A model generated the notes under the pieces. That model saw only the letters and a program-made list of their open reading frames with translations, had not been told where the DNA came from and did no database searches. DNA of 64,000 nucleotides from Kaistella jeonii (lineage in GTDB: Bacteria; Bacteroidota; Bacteroidia; Flavobacteriales; Weeksellaceae). The number at the start of each line of letters is the position of its first letter. Positions within the stretch are counted from its first letter, which is position 1. Shown here piece after piece: positions 25,076 to 34,095 of the stretch. Location of the stretch: assembly GCF_000812865.1 (NCBI RefSeq), contig NZ_JSYL01000001.1:1-64000 (forward strand), in the 5' to 3' direction. The position numbers and the translations under genes are program-made.

Positions 25076-27271
25076 CTACAGACTCAGAATAACGCCGTTT
25101 TCTTTTAATTGCTGAATTGGTTTTGAAAACCAAAATAATTCAAAATCTTCAAATATTTCTTCAAATTGAATTTTCAGCTGTTGAAGCGTGATTTTTTTTG
25201 GATTTTCTGTGGAATTTTCCTTAAAGATTTTTAGCAACCAATCTGCTTTTTCTCTTTCTAATTCGAGCTTTACGATATTTGTTCGGAGATGAAAGGTAAG
25301 TCTTGTAAAGTCAAAAGTTCCGGCTTTTGTTCTTTTTGCAAAATTTTCAGTTTGAGGATTTTTATCCAGGAAAACTAATTTTGAATTCGCTTTAAAAATA
25401 AAATTTTCTTCTTCCAAAAGGCAATCATGGATATAATCTGGATGAATCGTCGTTTTTGGAATTTTGAAATCAAACCAATCTTTTAAAGGAAGGTCAAAGT
25501 TTATTCCGTGCATAAAATTGACTAATGATTTCTTTAAGCCAAAACTAAATTTGCTGTGATCAATCCCAGTTCTATCTGTAAATTCAATATCGTTATTGGC
25601 GAATAAGATTTCTTTTTTAAGTGGTTGAACTCCAAATTCATCAGGATTTTTTCCGATTGGTGAATGCGCCGTCATCGAAAACTGATGCCAGAAACCACTT
25701 TGCAAAATTCCCATCTCAAAAAGTTGCCGAACCATTTCCAGAGAATCAACCGTTTCCTGTACGGTTTGCGTGGGAAAACCAAACATCAAATAGGAGTGAA
25801 CCATAACACCGGCTTCGGTGAAATTTCGAGTTACTTTCGCAACCTGATCTACAGAAACGCCTTTATCAATTAACTTGAGCAAACGATCACTTGCAACTTC
25901 CAGTCCGCCGGAAACTGCGACCAAACCTGAGATCTTTAATAAGAAACATAAATCTTTACTGAAGCTTTTTTCAAATCTGATATTCGTCCACCAAGTCACG
26001 ACTAAATTTCTGCGCAAAATTTCTAAAGCAACTTCCCGCATCAATGCTGGTGGAGCAGCTTCGTCTACGAAATGAAAACCTGTTTCGCCAGTTTGTGCGA
26101 TTAATTCTTCCATTCGATCTACTAAAATCTTAGCAGAAATGGGTTCATACATTTTCACGTAATCTAAAGAAATATCGCAAAAAGTACATTTCCCCCAATA
26201 GCAACCGTGCGCCATTGTCAATTTGTTCCATCTTCCGTCGCTCCATAAACTGTGCATCGGATTGGCAATTTCTATGACCGAAATATATTGGTCTAAAAGC
26301 AAATCGCTGTAATCCGGAGTTCCTATAAAAGCTTGCTTATAATCGGGTTTGGAAGTATTATTTTTATAAGTTACTTCCTGATTTTCTAAAATAAAAGTTC
26401 TTTTAAATTCTCCTTCTGAAATATTTGAATTCGAGATCGCATTTTCATAAACCAGTTCAATAGGTAATTCGCCATCATCTAAAGTGATATAGTCGAAGAA
26501 TTCAAAAACTCTTGCATCTTTCAATTCTCTCAATTCGGTATTCGGAAAACCGCCGCCCATCACAATCCGAAGGTTTGGATAATTTGACTTTATAAATTGC
26601 GCAGAACGAAATGCAGAATATAAATTTCCAGGAAACGGAACGGAAAAGCAAATCAGTTTTGGCTGAATTAGATCTAATTTTTCCTTTAAAATTTTTAAGG
26701 TAAATTCATCTGTAAAAGTTTGAGGAGCATTCAACTTTGAATACAATTCATCAAAGGAATTCGCGCTTTGGCCAATCTTTTCTGCATAACGGCTAAAACC
26801 GAAATCAGGATCAATATTTTCAACAATATAATCTGAAATATCTTCTAAATATAAAGTCGCAAGATGTTTGGCTTTGTCCTGTAAACCCATATTTCCGAAC
26901 GCAAACTCCATATCATCGAGCTGATTAAAACGTGATGCTTCCGGCAAAAAATTCATGGTGCAGATCTGTCTTGCTAAAGTTGGATTTTTATTTTGTAGAA
27001 AAAGAATAACCTGATCGATGGTTTTGATATATTCCTCTCTTAAAGCAAAAATTCGCTTTGAATTATCAGAAGTTTCTAGTGAATCAATATTTTTTGAAAA
27101 GACTTTTTCAATTCCGCTTTTTGAAAATAATGCCAAAATCACTTCGATTCCAAGGTCAATTTGATAACTTGAAATATTTTTGGTATTCAAAAACCCTTTA
27201 ATATAAGCCGTTGCCGGATAAGGCGTATTAAGCTGAGTAAAAGGCGGAGTGATGAGAAGGAGATCTTTCAA
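25076..27271 (-). CDS. B12-binding-type radical SAM protein
   Basis: 731 residues. An N-terminal Rossmann-like region (KDLLLITPPFTQLNTPYPATAYIKG; later LRIVMGGGFPNTELRELKDARVFEFFDYITLDDGE) resembles the cobalamin-binding part of B12-type radical SAM proteins, but no DxHxxG cobalamin motif is visible. The radical SAM barrel follows with MAHGCYWGKCTFCDIS: the cysteines are spaced CX4CX2C rather than CX3CX2C. Later FVDEAAPP, SGGLEVASDRLL and MFGFPTQTVQETVDSLE are typical of the barrel. The last 150 residues are unassigned. Substrate unknown; often methyl transfer or ring changes on lipids or natural products. Single gene. Confidence 0.8.
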   Translation of the reverse strand: MKDLLLITPPFTQLNTPYPATAYIKGFLNTKNISSYQIDLGIEVILALFSKSGIEKVFSKNIDSLETSDNSKRIFALREEYIKTIDQVILFLQNKNPTLARQICTMNFLPEASRFNQLDDMEFAFGNMGLQDKAKHLATLYLEDISDYIVENIDPDFGFSRYAEKIGQSANSFDELYSKLNAPQTFTDEFTLKILKEKLDLIQPKLICFSVPFPGNLYSAFRSAQFIKSNYPNLRIVMGGGFPNTELRELKDARVFEFFDYITLDDGELPIELVYENAISNSNISEGEFKRTFILENQEVTYKNNTSKPDYKQAFIGTPDYSDLLLDQYISVIEIANPMHSLWSDGRWNKLTMAHGCYWGKCTFCDISLDYVKMYEPISAKILVDRMEELIAQTGETGFHFVDEAAPPALMREVALEILRRNLVVTWWTNIRFEKSFSKDLCFLLKISGLVAVSGGLEVASDRLLKLIDKGVSVDQVAKVTRNFTEAGVMVHSYLMFGFPTQTVQETVDSLEMVRQLFEMGILQSGFWHQFSMTAHSPIGKNPDEFGVQPLKKEILFANNDIEFTDRTGIDHSKFSFGLKKSLVNFMHGINFDLPLKDWFDFKIPKTTIHPDYIHDCLLEEENFIFKANSKLVFLDKNPQTENFAKRTKAGTFDFTRLTFHLRTNIVKLELEREKADWLLKIFKENSTENPKKITLQQLKIQFEEIFEDFELFWFSKPIQQLKENGVILSL

Positions 27272-27436
27272 TAGGAATCTTTTTGCAAATTTATTGTAAA
27301 TAACTTAACCACAAAAGTCACAAACGAATGCTGAAATATTATGATTAAAAGTAAAAAGAGCTTGAAGCAGATTTATATTTATAGTCTTAACAGTAATTAT
27401 TAATTTAAAGCTTCTGAAACTTTTGTGTTTTAAAAA
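27272..27436. other. Gap with dispersed repeat copy 3
   Basis: Contains the reverse of TTTGTGACTTTTGTGGT at 27308-27324. No gene seen. Confidence 0.4.
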
Positions 27437-27847
27437 TTATAAATCGAAATCTCCTGCTGCTTCAGGTTGGTAAATAATTTCATCAATGACAATTTTCGTC
27501 ATTCCGGAAGGGATTAACCAGTCGATCTCATCATGAACACGATAACCGATCAAGGCGGAAGCAACCGAGGAAAAAATGGAGATTTTATTTTCTTTAATAT
27601 TCGCCAAATGTGGATAAACAATTTGAAACTGAACGCTGTTTTTATTGTTCTGAAAATGAATTTTAACAATAGAGTTCATGGTTACAACATCTTTCGGAAT
27701 ATCTTCAGATGCAACTATCTTCGCGCTGTGCAACTCTGCCAACAATTTATCTGCATCTTCTTTTTTAATCGAATTATTTAGTTTTGCATCGCGAATTACA
27801 TTATGAATTCTGGTGCTATCTTGTTTGGTTATAATGATCTGTTCCAT
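27437..27847 (-). CDS. GreA/GreB C-terminal-domain protein (Rnk-like)
   Basis: 136 residues. An N-terminal short helical hairpin (IRDAKLNNSIKKEDADKLLAELHSAKIV) is followed by the FKBP-like GreA/B C-terminal domain (VVTMNSIVKIHFQNNK ... FQIVYPHLANIKENKISIFSSVASALIGYRVHDEIDWLIPSG). The arrangement is that of Rnk, the RNA-polymerase-binding regulator of nucleoside diphosphate kinase, with the short coiled-coil that cannot reach the active site as GreA does. It probably binds RNA polymerase and modulates transcription. Confidence 0.85.
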   Translation of the reverse strand: MEQIIITKQDSTRIHNVIRDAKLNNSIKKEDADKLLAELHSAKIVASEDIPKDVVTMNSIVKIHFQNNKNSVQFQIVYPHLANIKENKISIFSSVASALIGYRVHDEIDWLIPSGMTKIVIDEIIYQPEAAGDFDL

Positions 27848-27875
27848 ATTTTGTTTTTAGTTTGGGGTATTAAAA

Positions 27876-27904
27876 AACCGTCTGAATTTTTCAAACGGTT
27901 TATA
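27876..27904 (-). terminator. Terminator of the acyltransferase gene
   Basis: AACCGT-c-TGAA / TTCA-a-ACGGTT hairpin with A-run and T-run flanks, downstream of the minus-strand gene ending at 27926. Confidence 0.7.
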
Positions 27905-27925
27905 TAAATAAATTTTTGAAAAATA

Positions 27926-29200
27926 CTATCGGTCTTTAAATTGAAGATTTTTTTCCTCCAATAATTTTTTTTCCTGCTCTTTATAAAATCCGGAAACTAA
28001 TTTTTTCTGAATTTCTTCAAATGCAGCAAGTGTTTCATTGATCTCAGAATCGGTATGCGATGCAGTTGGTATCAATCTTAATAAAATCATTCCTTTTGGA
28101 ATCACGGGATAAATTACCACTGAAGTAAATATTCCGAAATTCTCTCTCAGATCTCTGGAAAGTAAAGTAGCTTCAACTGTTGAACCTTCCATCATCACTG
28201 GTGTTACACAAGTGTTTGAACCACCGATGTTAAAACCTCTTTCGACAAGTCCGTTTTGTAATTTATGAACGTTCTCCCACAATTTTGCTTTAATTTCAGG
28301 TCTTGTTCTTAACAGATCCAGTCTTTTTAAACCTCCGATAACCATTGGCATTGTTAAAGATTTTGCGAAAATCTGCGAACGGAGATTGTATTTTAAAATT
28401 CGGATAATATCTGCATCTCCTGCAATAAAAGCTCCGAAACCTGCCATTGATTTTGCAAATGTAGAAAAGTAAACGTCGATTTGATCTTGGCAATCTTGTT
28501 CTTCACCTACACCAGCTCCAGTTTTTCCTAAAGTCCCGAATCCATGAGCATCATCAACTAACAGTCTGAAACTATATTTAGATTTTAAGTCGCAGATTTC
28601 TTTAATTTTTCCTTGTAATCCACGCATTCCGAAAACTCCTTCAGTAACAACTAAAATTCCGCCTCCCTGTTCTTGAGCTACTTTGGTTGCGCGAACAAGA
28701 TTTTTTTCCAGACTTTCAATATCATTGTGTTTGTAGGTAAAACTTTTACCCATGTGCAAACGCACTCCATCAACGATACAAGCATGTGAATCGGAATCGT
28801 AAACAATAACATCATGTCTTCCGACTAATGCATCAATCGTAGAAACCATTCCTTGATAACCAAAATTTAAAAGATATGCAGCTTCCTTATCTACAAATTC
28901 TGCTAATTCTCTTTCCAGTTGCTGGTGCTCCTCTGTTTCACCAGACATTGCTCTGGCTCCCATTGGATAAAACATTCCGTATTGCGCTGCTGCTTTTGCA
29001 TCAGCTTCTAAAACTTCCGGATGGTTGCAAAGGCCTAAATAATCATTGGCACTCCAAAATATAACTTCTCTTCCTTGAAACCTCATTCTAGGACCAATAG
29101 GACCTTCTAACTTTGGGAAAACAAAATATCCTTCTGCATAATCTGCGAACTGTCCCAATGGACCTGGATTTCCCCGAAGACGATCAAAAATGTCTGTCAT
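27926..29200 (-). CDS. AOS-family acyltransferase: cysteate acyl- or serine palmitoyltransferase
   Basis: 424 residues. Alpha-oxoamine synthase fold: SANDYLGLCNHPEV, MGARAMSGETEEHQQLE, DSDSHACIVDG, VTEGVFGMRGL, LLVDDAHGFGTLGKTGAG and the PLP lysine in YFSTFAKSMAGFGAF. Family members condense an amino acid with an acyl thioester. With serine this starts sphingolipid synthesis; with cysteate it starts capnine (sulfonolipid) synthesis, known in this group of bacteria. The cysteine-synthase-like gene directly upstream on the same strand favours the cysteate reaction, but substrate choice cannot be read by eye. A hairpin lies between the two genes. Confidence 0.8.
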   Translation of the reverse strand: MTDIFDRLRGNPGPLGQFADYAEGYFVFPKLEGPIGPRMRFQGREVIFWSANDYLGLCNHPEVLEADAKAAAQYGMFYPMGARAMSGETEEHQQLERELAEFVDKEAAYLLNFGYQGMVSTIDALVGRHDVIVYDSDSHACIVDGVRLHMGKSFTYKHNDIESLEKNLVRATKVAQEQGGGILVVTEGVFGMRGLQGKIKEICDLKSKYSFRLLVDDAHGFGTLGKTGAGVGEEQDCQDQIDVYFSTFAKSMAGFGAFIAGDADIIRILKYNLRSQIFAKSLTMPMVIGGLKRLDLLRTRPEIKAKLWENVHKLQNGLVERGFNIGGSNTCVTPVMMEGSTVEATLLSRDLRENFGIFTSVVIYPVIPKGMILLRLIPTASHTDSEINETLAAFEEIQKKLVSGFYKEQEKKLLEEKNLQFKDR

Positions 29201-29256
29201 TATTTTATCTTATTATTTTGTAATTTATGAAAAAAAATTGAATTAAATTATACTAC

Positions 29257-29293
29257 AAAAAAAACCTTTCGGTTATTACAAAAAGGTTTTTTA
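29257..29293 (-). terminator. Hairpin between the cysteine-synthase-like and acyltransferase genes
   Basis: AAAACCTTT (29261-29269) faces AAAGGTTTT (29282-29290) with flanking A/T runs. It should end or weaken transcription from the upstream gene. Confidence 0.65.
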
Positions 29294-29311
29294 ATTTTCT
29301 TTTACACTATA

Positions 29312-30349
29312 TTATTTTATTACTTCTGTCTTGAAGACTTCTTCATAATTATGAACACCATTGTTGATGAAACCTTGTTCTTCCATCCATTGATCGCTGT
29401 AAACTTTGGTTATGTATCTCGAACCGTGATCTGGAAAAATCGCTACTACGACATCATCTGTCGAAAACTCATGAGAATTGCCGTACTGTAGTAAACCTTG
29501 AACAACTGCTCCGGTTGTGTAACCTCCCATGATCGCTTCTTTCAAAGCAATTTCTCGAGTTCTATATGCAGACATTTCGTCATTTACCCGCACAAATTCG
29601 TCAATTTTATCAAATAATAAAGCGGACGGAATTAGGTTTTTGCCCATTCCTTCGATTTGATAAGGATGAATATCTGAGCTGTTAATTTTTCCTGTGTCTT
29701 TGAAACCTTTTAATATTGATCCTGAAGCGTCAACTCCTATAATTTTAATATCTGGATTTTGCTCTTTCAAAAATTTTGCCGAACCTGATAAAGTTCCTCC
29801 TGTTCCTGTACAGGCAATAAGATGCGTAATTTTTCCCTCTGTCTGTTTCCAAATTTCAGGACCAGTTGACTGGTAATGCGCATCAATATTAAGTTCATTG
29901 AAATATTGATTAATATATAAAGAATCTGGAATTTCAGATGCTATTCTTTTTGCAACTTCATAATAAGATCTGGGATCATCTGGCGCAACATTAGCAGGAC
30001 AAATATAAACGGTCGCTCCTAAAGCCTTCAAATAGGCGATTTTTTCTGCTTTTGTTTTGTCGCTAACTGCTAAAATACATTTGTAACCTTTAATAATAGA
30101 AACCATTGCGATCGAAAAACCCGTATTACCAGAAGTAGTTTCTACAATCGTAGATCCCGGTTTCAAAAGTCCTTTTTTTTCTGCCGCCTCTATGATGTGA
30201 ATTGCAATTCTGTCCTTGGTAGAATGCCCAGGATTATAAGATTCTAGTTTGGCATATACCGTCGCAGAAATGTCTTTGGTCACCTTATTTAATTTAACCA
30301 AAGGTGTATGACCGATTAAGCCAAGAATGTTATCGTAAACATGAGTCAT
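29312..30349 (-). CDS. Cysteine/cysteate synthase-like PLP enzyme
   Basis: 345 residues, fold type II PLP enzyme of the CysK/CBS family: TPLVKLNKV, PLP lysine in NPGHSTKDRIAIHIIEAAE, ETTSGNTGFSIAM (phosphate loop), ACTGTGGTLSGSAKFLKEQNPDI and GGYTTGAVVQGLLQY. No CBS domains. Most cysteine synthases read NPxxSVKDR, whereas this one has GHSTKDR. Its place directly before an alpha-oxoamine synthase suggests it may make cysteate (from phosphoserine and sulfite) for sulfonolipid synthesis. Plain cysteine synthase is the alternative. Confidence 0.75.
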   Translation of the reverse strand: MTHVYDNILGLIGHTPLVKLNKVTKDISATVYAKLESYNPGHSTKDRIAIHIIEAAEKKGLLKPGSTIVETTSGNTGFSIAMVSIIKGYKCILAVSDKTKAEKIAYLKALGATVYICPANVAPDDPRSYYEVAKRIASEIPDSLYINQYFNELNIDAHYQSTGPEIWKQTEGKITHLIACTGTGGTLSGSAKFLKEQNPDIKIIGVDASGSILKGFKDTGKINSSDIHPYQIEGMGKNLIPSALLFDKIDEFVRVNDEMSAYRTREIALKEAIMGGYTTGAVVQGLLQYGNSHEFSTDDVVVAIFPDHGSRYITKVYSDQWMEEQGFINNGVHNYEEVFKTEVIK

Positions 30350-30546
30350 TGTTTCATTTTTTCTCTAGAAAACCGTGAGCGCAAAAATACGAAAAATTTA
30401 ATAATTCAACAATTTATATGAAGTTTTATGATATATCGCATATCCTGTAAAAGAGTTTTCAAAATTATTTTGCACCATAGCCGGACAAGAATCACGCCAA
30501 GTCATTTAAAATTTGTTAAAATATCTGAATAGTAACCTAAAATCCC

Positions 30547-30554
30547 TATTTTCG
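30547..30554 (+). promoter_or_regulatory. Probable -7 element of the GT117 gene
   Basis: TATTTTCG differs from TAnnTTTG at one position and lies 19 bases before the ATG. Confidence 0.35.
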
Positions 30555-30573
30555 CACTATTGAATTTTTATAT

Positions 30574-33500
30574 ATGAAAAACTGGTCTTTTAAACGATTG
30601 AATACCCTTTTGGGATGGGTTGTTTTCGTTATTGCATTTCTTACTTATTTATCAACCATGGAACCGAATTTCAGTTTTTGGGATTGTGGTGAATATATAT
30701 CTTCAGCAGTAAAACTCGAGGTTACGCACGCTCCCGGAGCTGCGCTTTTCCAGTTGGTAGGAGCGGTTGCCGCCATATTTGCTTTTGGTAATGGCGCACA
30801 TTATTCCATTGTAATTAATTCAATGTCGGCTCTTTTCAGTGGATTGACCATTCTTTTCCTTTTCTGGACCATTACTCATTTGGTCAGAAGACTTTTAAAT
30901 AAAGACTTTACGGAGATCACTAAACATCAGGAAATTTCAATTCTTTTTGCAGGAGTTGTCGGCGCGTTGTGTTTTACTTTTTCTGATACTTTTTGGTTTT
31001 CCGCAGTTGAAGGTGAAGTTTATTCAATGACAAGTATGTTTATCGCAATGTTAGTTTGGCTAATTACCAAGTGGGAAAACGAATATCATGATGCTGATAA
31101 TGAAAGATGGATTATCTTAATATTTTTTGTAACTGGTTTGTCAGTCGGCGTTCACATGATGTGTATGTTAGCAATTCCGGCGGTTTGTTTAATGTATTAC
31201 GCTAGAAATTATGAGTTTACGTGGAAAAGTTTTCTTTGGGCAAATCTCTTCACTCTCGTGATTCTAGGAATTGTGTTTAAAGGAATTTTCCCTTTAATAA
31301 TGACTCTATTTGGAAAAATGGAAATTTTCGCAGTTAATGGAATTGGTCTTCCTTTTCATTACGGAACTATATTCGCCTTCCTTATTTTAGTGGCAGTTTG
31401 TTACTTCGCTATTAAATATGCTAAAAGATCAAAGAAGAATATCTATCAGACCATTATATTATCAGTCGTTTATATGATGATCGGTTTCTCCTGTTGGATG
31501 GTAATTCCGATTAGAGCAACTGCAAATCCGCCAATGAATTTAAATAATCCTGACAACGCCATCGGAATGTTAGATTATTATAACCGTGTACAATACGGAG
31601 ACTGGCCGACTTCTTATGGTCAAAATTACACCGCTTATTTGGATGCGAATGGAATCCAGAAAAATGAAGACGGCAGTTACAAAACTGAAAAAACAGGCGA
31701 TGTTTACGAGAAAGACGAAAAATCTGGCACTTACAGAAGAGTTGGGGATCGTTTTAATTATGTCTTCAGCAAGGATCAAGTAAGTTTTATGCCGCGAATG
31801 TTTAACGAGGATAAAGATGTCATGGCCAATTATATTTCGATGTATGGCGCACCAGATTTCTCCTTTAATTATGCCAATGAAGATATTGCAGACAATCCTG
31901 AAGCCAAGAAAATATTTCAGGATCTGCGTACGAAATACGAAGAAGGAACCATCAAAGCAGATGATTATTTAAAAGTAAAAAAATACAATTTAATCAATGT
32001 TCAAAGACCTTCTTTAGCGCAAAACTTAGATTATTTTATCACCTTCCAAAACGGATATTATTTTATGAGATATCTGATGTGGAATTACGTTGGCCGACAA
32101 AATGACCTGGAAGGACACATGGAAAATAACAAAGGAAACTGGATTTCCGGAATTCCATTTATTGATAACGCGATGTGGGGTGACCAAAGTAAAATGCCTG
32201 CGAAATTTAAAAATGAAAGCACTGTTGCATTTTTCTTCTTGCCTTTATTATTGGGAATCATCGGATTTTTCTTCCAGTTGAAAAGAGATTTCGGACGATT
32301 TTATGCAATCTTGTCCTTATTTATATTGACAAGTGTGGGAATTGTATTTTACACTGGTGTAAAACCTTTTGAAGTTCGCGAAAGAGATTACGCGATGGTC
32401 GGATCTTTCTATGCTTTTGCAATCTGGATCGGTTTAGGAGCCGGAGCTTTGCTGTGGTATCTTCAAACAAAAGTAAAATCAAACACGGTTAACATTGGAG
32501 CAGGAATTCTTCTTCTTGGAGTTCCATTGATGATGGGTTTCCAGAATTATAATGTTCACGACAGAAGCAACCGCTACACTGCGTATGATTACGCATATTC
32601 AACCTTGAAATCCTTACCAAAAAATGATATTCTCTTTGTTTATGGTGATAATGACACCTATCCGATTTGGGGAATGCAGGAAACTTCGGGACTTCGCGAT
32701 GATGTGAAAGTGGTGAATTTCACTTTGCTTTCTACGCCTTGGAATATCGATCAGGTAAAACGCAGAACTTACAATTCAATGCCTGTTCCTTCCGTTTTAA
32801 ATCATGATGATTACCGCGATGGAACGAATGATCAGATTTATCTGATGACGAAAGATGACTGGAAAAATGTTTTCGCTAACCTAAAAGATCAGGGAGCGCC
32901 GGAAACAACTTTTGCCGGATTCCGAAAATTTCAGACTCAGGATTCAATGACTTTAAAAGAAGCCATGAATTTCATTAAAACAAAATCAGAAGATAAAGAC
33001 GAAATTTTAAAACTACTTTTTGGAGATGCAAAATTTGAGAAATTTAATTTCTTACCTGTTTCTAAATTTATAATGCCTGTAAATAAAGCTAATGCGGTGA
33101 AATCAGGAACGATCGAAGCTAAAGATCTACCGGACGTTGTAGATCAAATCACAATCGAATATAAAAGCAACAGTATGTTTAAAAACAATTTGTTGCTGCT
33201 TGATATTTTAGCAAACTTTGACTGGAAAAGACCCATTAATTTCTCTTCCGGGGGAATTTATGATCCTGAAAATATTTTCTATTTAGGAGATTATTTGCAG
33301 TACGATGGTTTCAGTTACCGGTTGGTTCCAATTAAGACTACCGAAAGAGAAGATGGAGAAATGGGTAGAGTAGACGCCAATTCCTTATACAAAACCATCA
33401 AAAATTACAAATGGGGTAATTTCAAAGACTTGAAAGTTCATTTTGATGAAACTTGTACTCAAAATATAGTGAGCTACAGAGGTTCCGTAAGTCGCGCTGC

Positions 33501-34059
33501 AGAAGCACTTTCGCTCTCCGGACAAAATGCAAAAGCAATTGAATTACTCGATTTAGTTTCAAAAGAAATACCGGTTGTTAAATATGATGATCCGAGATCT
33601 TTAAGTTCCATCGTTTACGGTTACATCATTTCCGGGCAGGAACAAAAAGGGTTGAAATTGGCTGAAGAACTCAAAAAAGGAATTTTTACCGAATATGATT
33701 ATTACAACAGCCTGTCACCGGGTGAACAAAGATTTGTGGCGAGACAAATGCGTACAAAACCAATGGAATATTCGTTGATTGTAGGTGCAGTTTCTGATGC
33801 TTACAAAAAAATTGGTCAGCAGGAAAAAGGATATTCTTATTTGGTTAAATCCATTGAACCAATTGATAAAAGGTTTAATATTTTCGTAAAAGATCTGCAA
33901 ACGATGGGCAAAGAAAAAGCCATCAAACAATCTGAAAACGTGCAGAAAATTACGCCTTTTTATACTTATTTATTTGATGTGATGAATCCTTACGATTCTA
34001 CTTATTCCAAAGAAAAAGAAGAACAGATCACGAGTGCTATTATGAAAGCGACTCAATAA
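30574..34059 (+). CDS. DUF2723/GT117-family membrane glycosyltransferase-like protein
   Basis: 1161 residues. The N-terminal half is polytopic (about 12 membrane segments) and holds the DUF2723 signature: FLTYLSTMEPNFSFWDCGEYISSAVKLEVTHAPGAALFQLVG, with the acidic DCGEY pair at about residues 38-42 resembling the catalytic site of GT-C enzymes. RDYAMVGSFYAFAIWIG is another conserved block. After residue 660 comes a soluble region (LFVYGDNDTYPIWGMQET ...) and a helical, TPR-like C-terminus. It probably moves a sugar from a lipid carrier onto protein or lipid outside the cytoplasm. The family is typical of Bacteroidota. Confidence 0.88.
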   Translation: MKNWSFKRLNTLLGWVVFVIAFLTYLSTMEPNFSFWDCGEYISSAVKLEVTHAPGAALFQLVGAVAAIFAFGNGAHYSIVINSMSALFSGLTILFLFWTITHLVRRLLNKDFTEITKHQEISILFAGVVGALCFTFSDTFWFSAVEGEVYSMTSMFIAMLVWLITKWENEYHDADNERWIILIFFVTGLSVGVHMMCMLAIPAVCLMYYARNYEFTWKSFLWANLFTLVILGIVFKGIFPLIMTLFGKMEIFAVNGIGLPFHYGTIFAFLILVAVCYFAIKYAKRSKKNIYQTIILSVVYMMIGFSCWMVIPIRATANPPMNLNNPDNAIGMLDYYNRVQYGDWPTSYGQNYTAYLDANGIQKNEDGSYKTEKTGDVYEKDEKSGTYRRVGDRFNYVFSKDQVSFMPRMFNEDKDVMANYISMYGAPDFSFNYANEDIADNPEAKKIFQDLRTKYEEGTIKADDYLKVKKYNLINVQRPSLAQNLDYFITFQNGYYFMRYLMWNYVGRQNDLEGHMENNKGNWISGIPFIDNAMWGDQSKMPAKFKNESTVAFFFLPLLLGIIGFFFQLKRDFGRFYAILSLFILTSVGIVFYTGVKPFEVRERDYAMVGSFYAFAIWIGLGAGALLWYLQTKVKSNTVNIGAGILLLGVPLMMGFQNYNVHDRSNRYTAYDYAYSTLKSLPKNDILFVYGDNDTYPIWGMQETSGLRDDVKVVNFTLLSTPWNIDQVKRRTYNSMPVPSVLNHDDYRDGTNDQIYLMTKDDWKNVFANLKDQGAPETTFAGFRKFQTQDSMTLKEAMNFIKTKSEDKDEILKLLFGDAKFEKFNFLPVSKFIMPVNKANAVKSGTIEAKDLPDVVDQITIEYKSNSMFKNNLLLLDILANFDWKRPINFSSGGIYDPENIFYLGDYLQYDGFSYRLVPIKTTEREDGEMGRVDANSLYKTIKNYKWGNFKDLKVHFDETCTQNIVSYRGSVSRAAEALSLSGQNAKAIELLDLVSKEIPVVKYDDPRSLSSIVYGYIISGQEQKGLKLAEELKKGIFTEYDYYNSLSPGEQRFVARQMRTKPMEYSLIVGAVSDAYKKIGQQEKGYSYLVKSIEPIDKRFNIFVKDLQTMGKEKAIKQSENVQKITPFYTYLFDVMNPYDSTYSKEKEEQITSAIMKATQ

Positions 34060-34095
34060 TTCAAAGAAAAACATTATCCATAAATATTATAAAAT

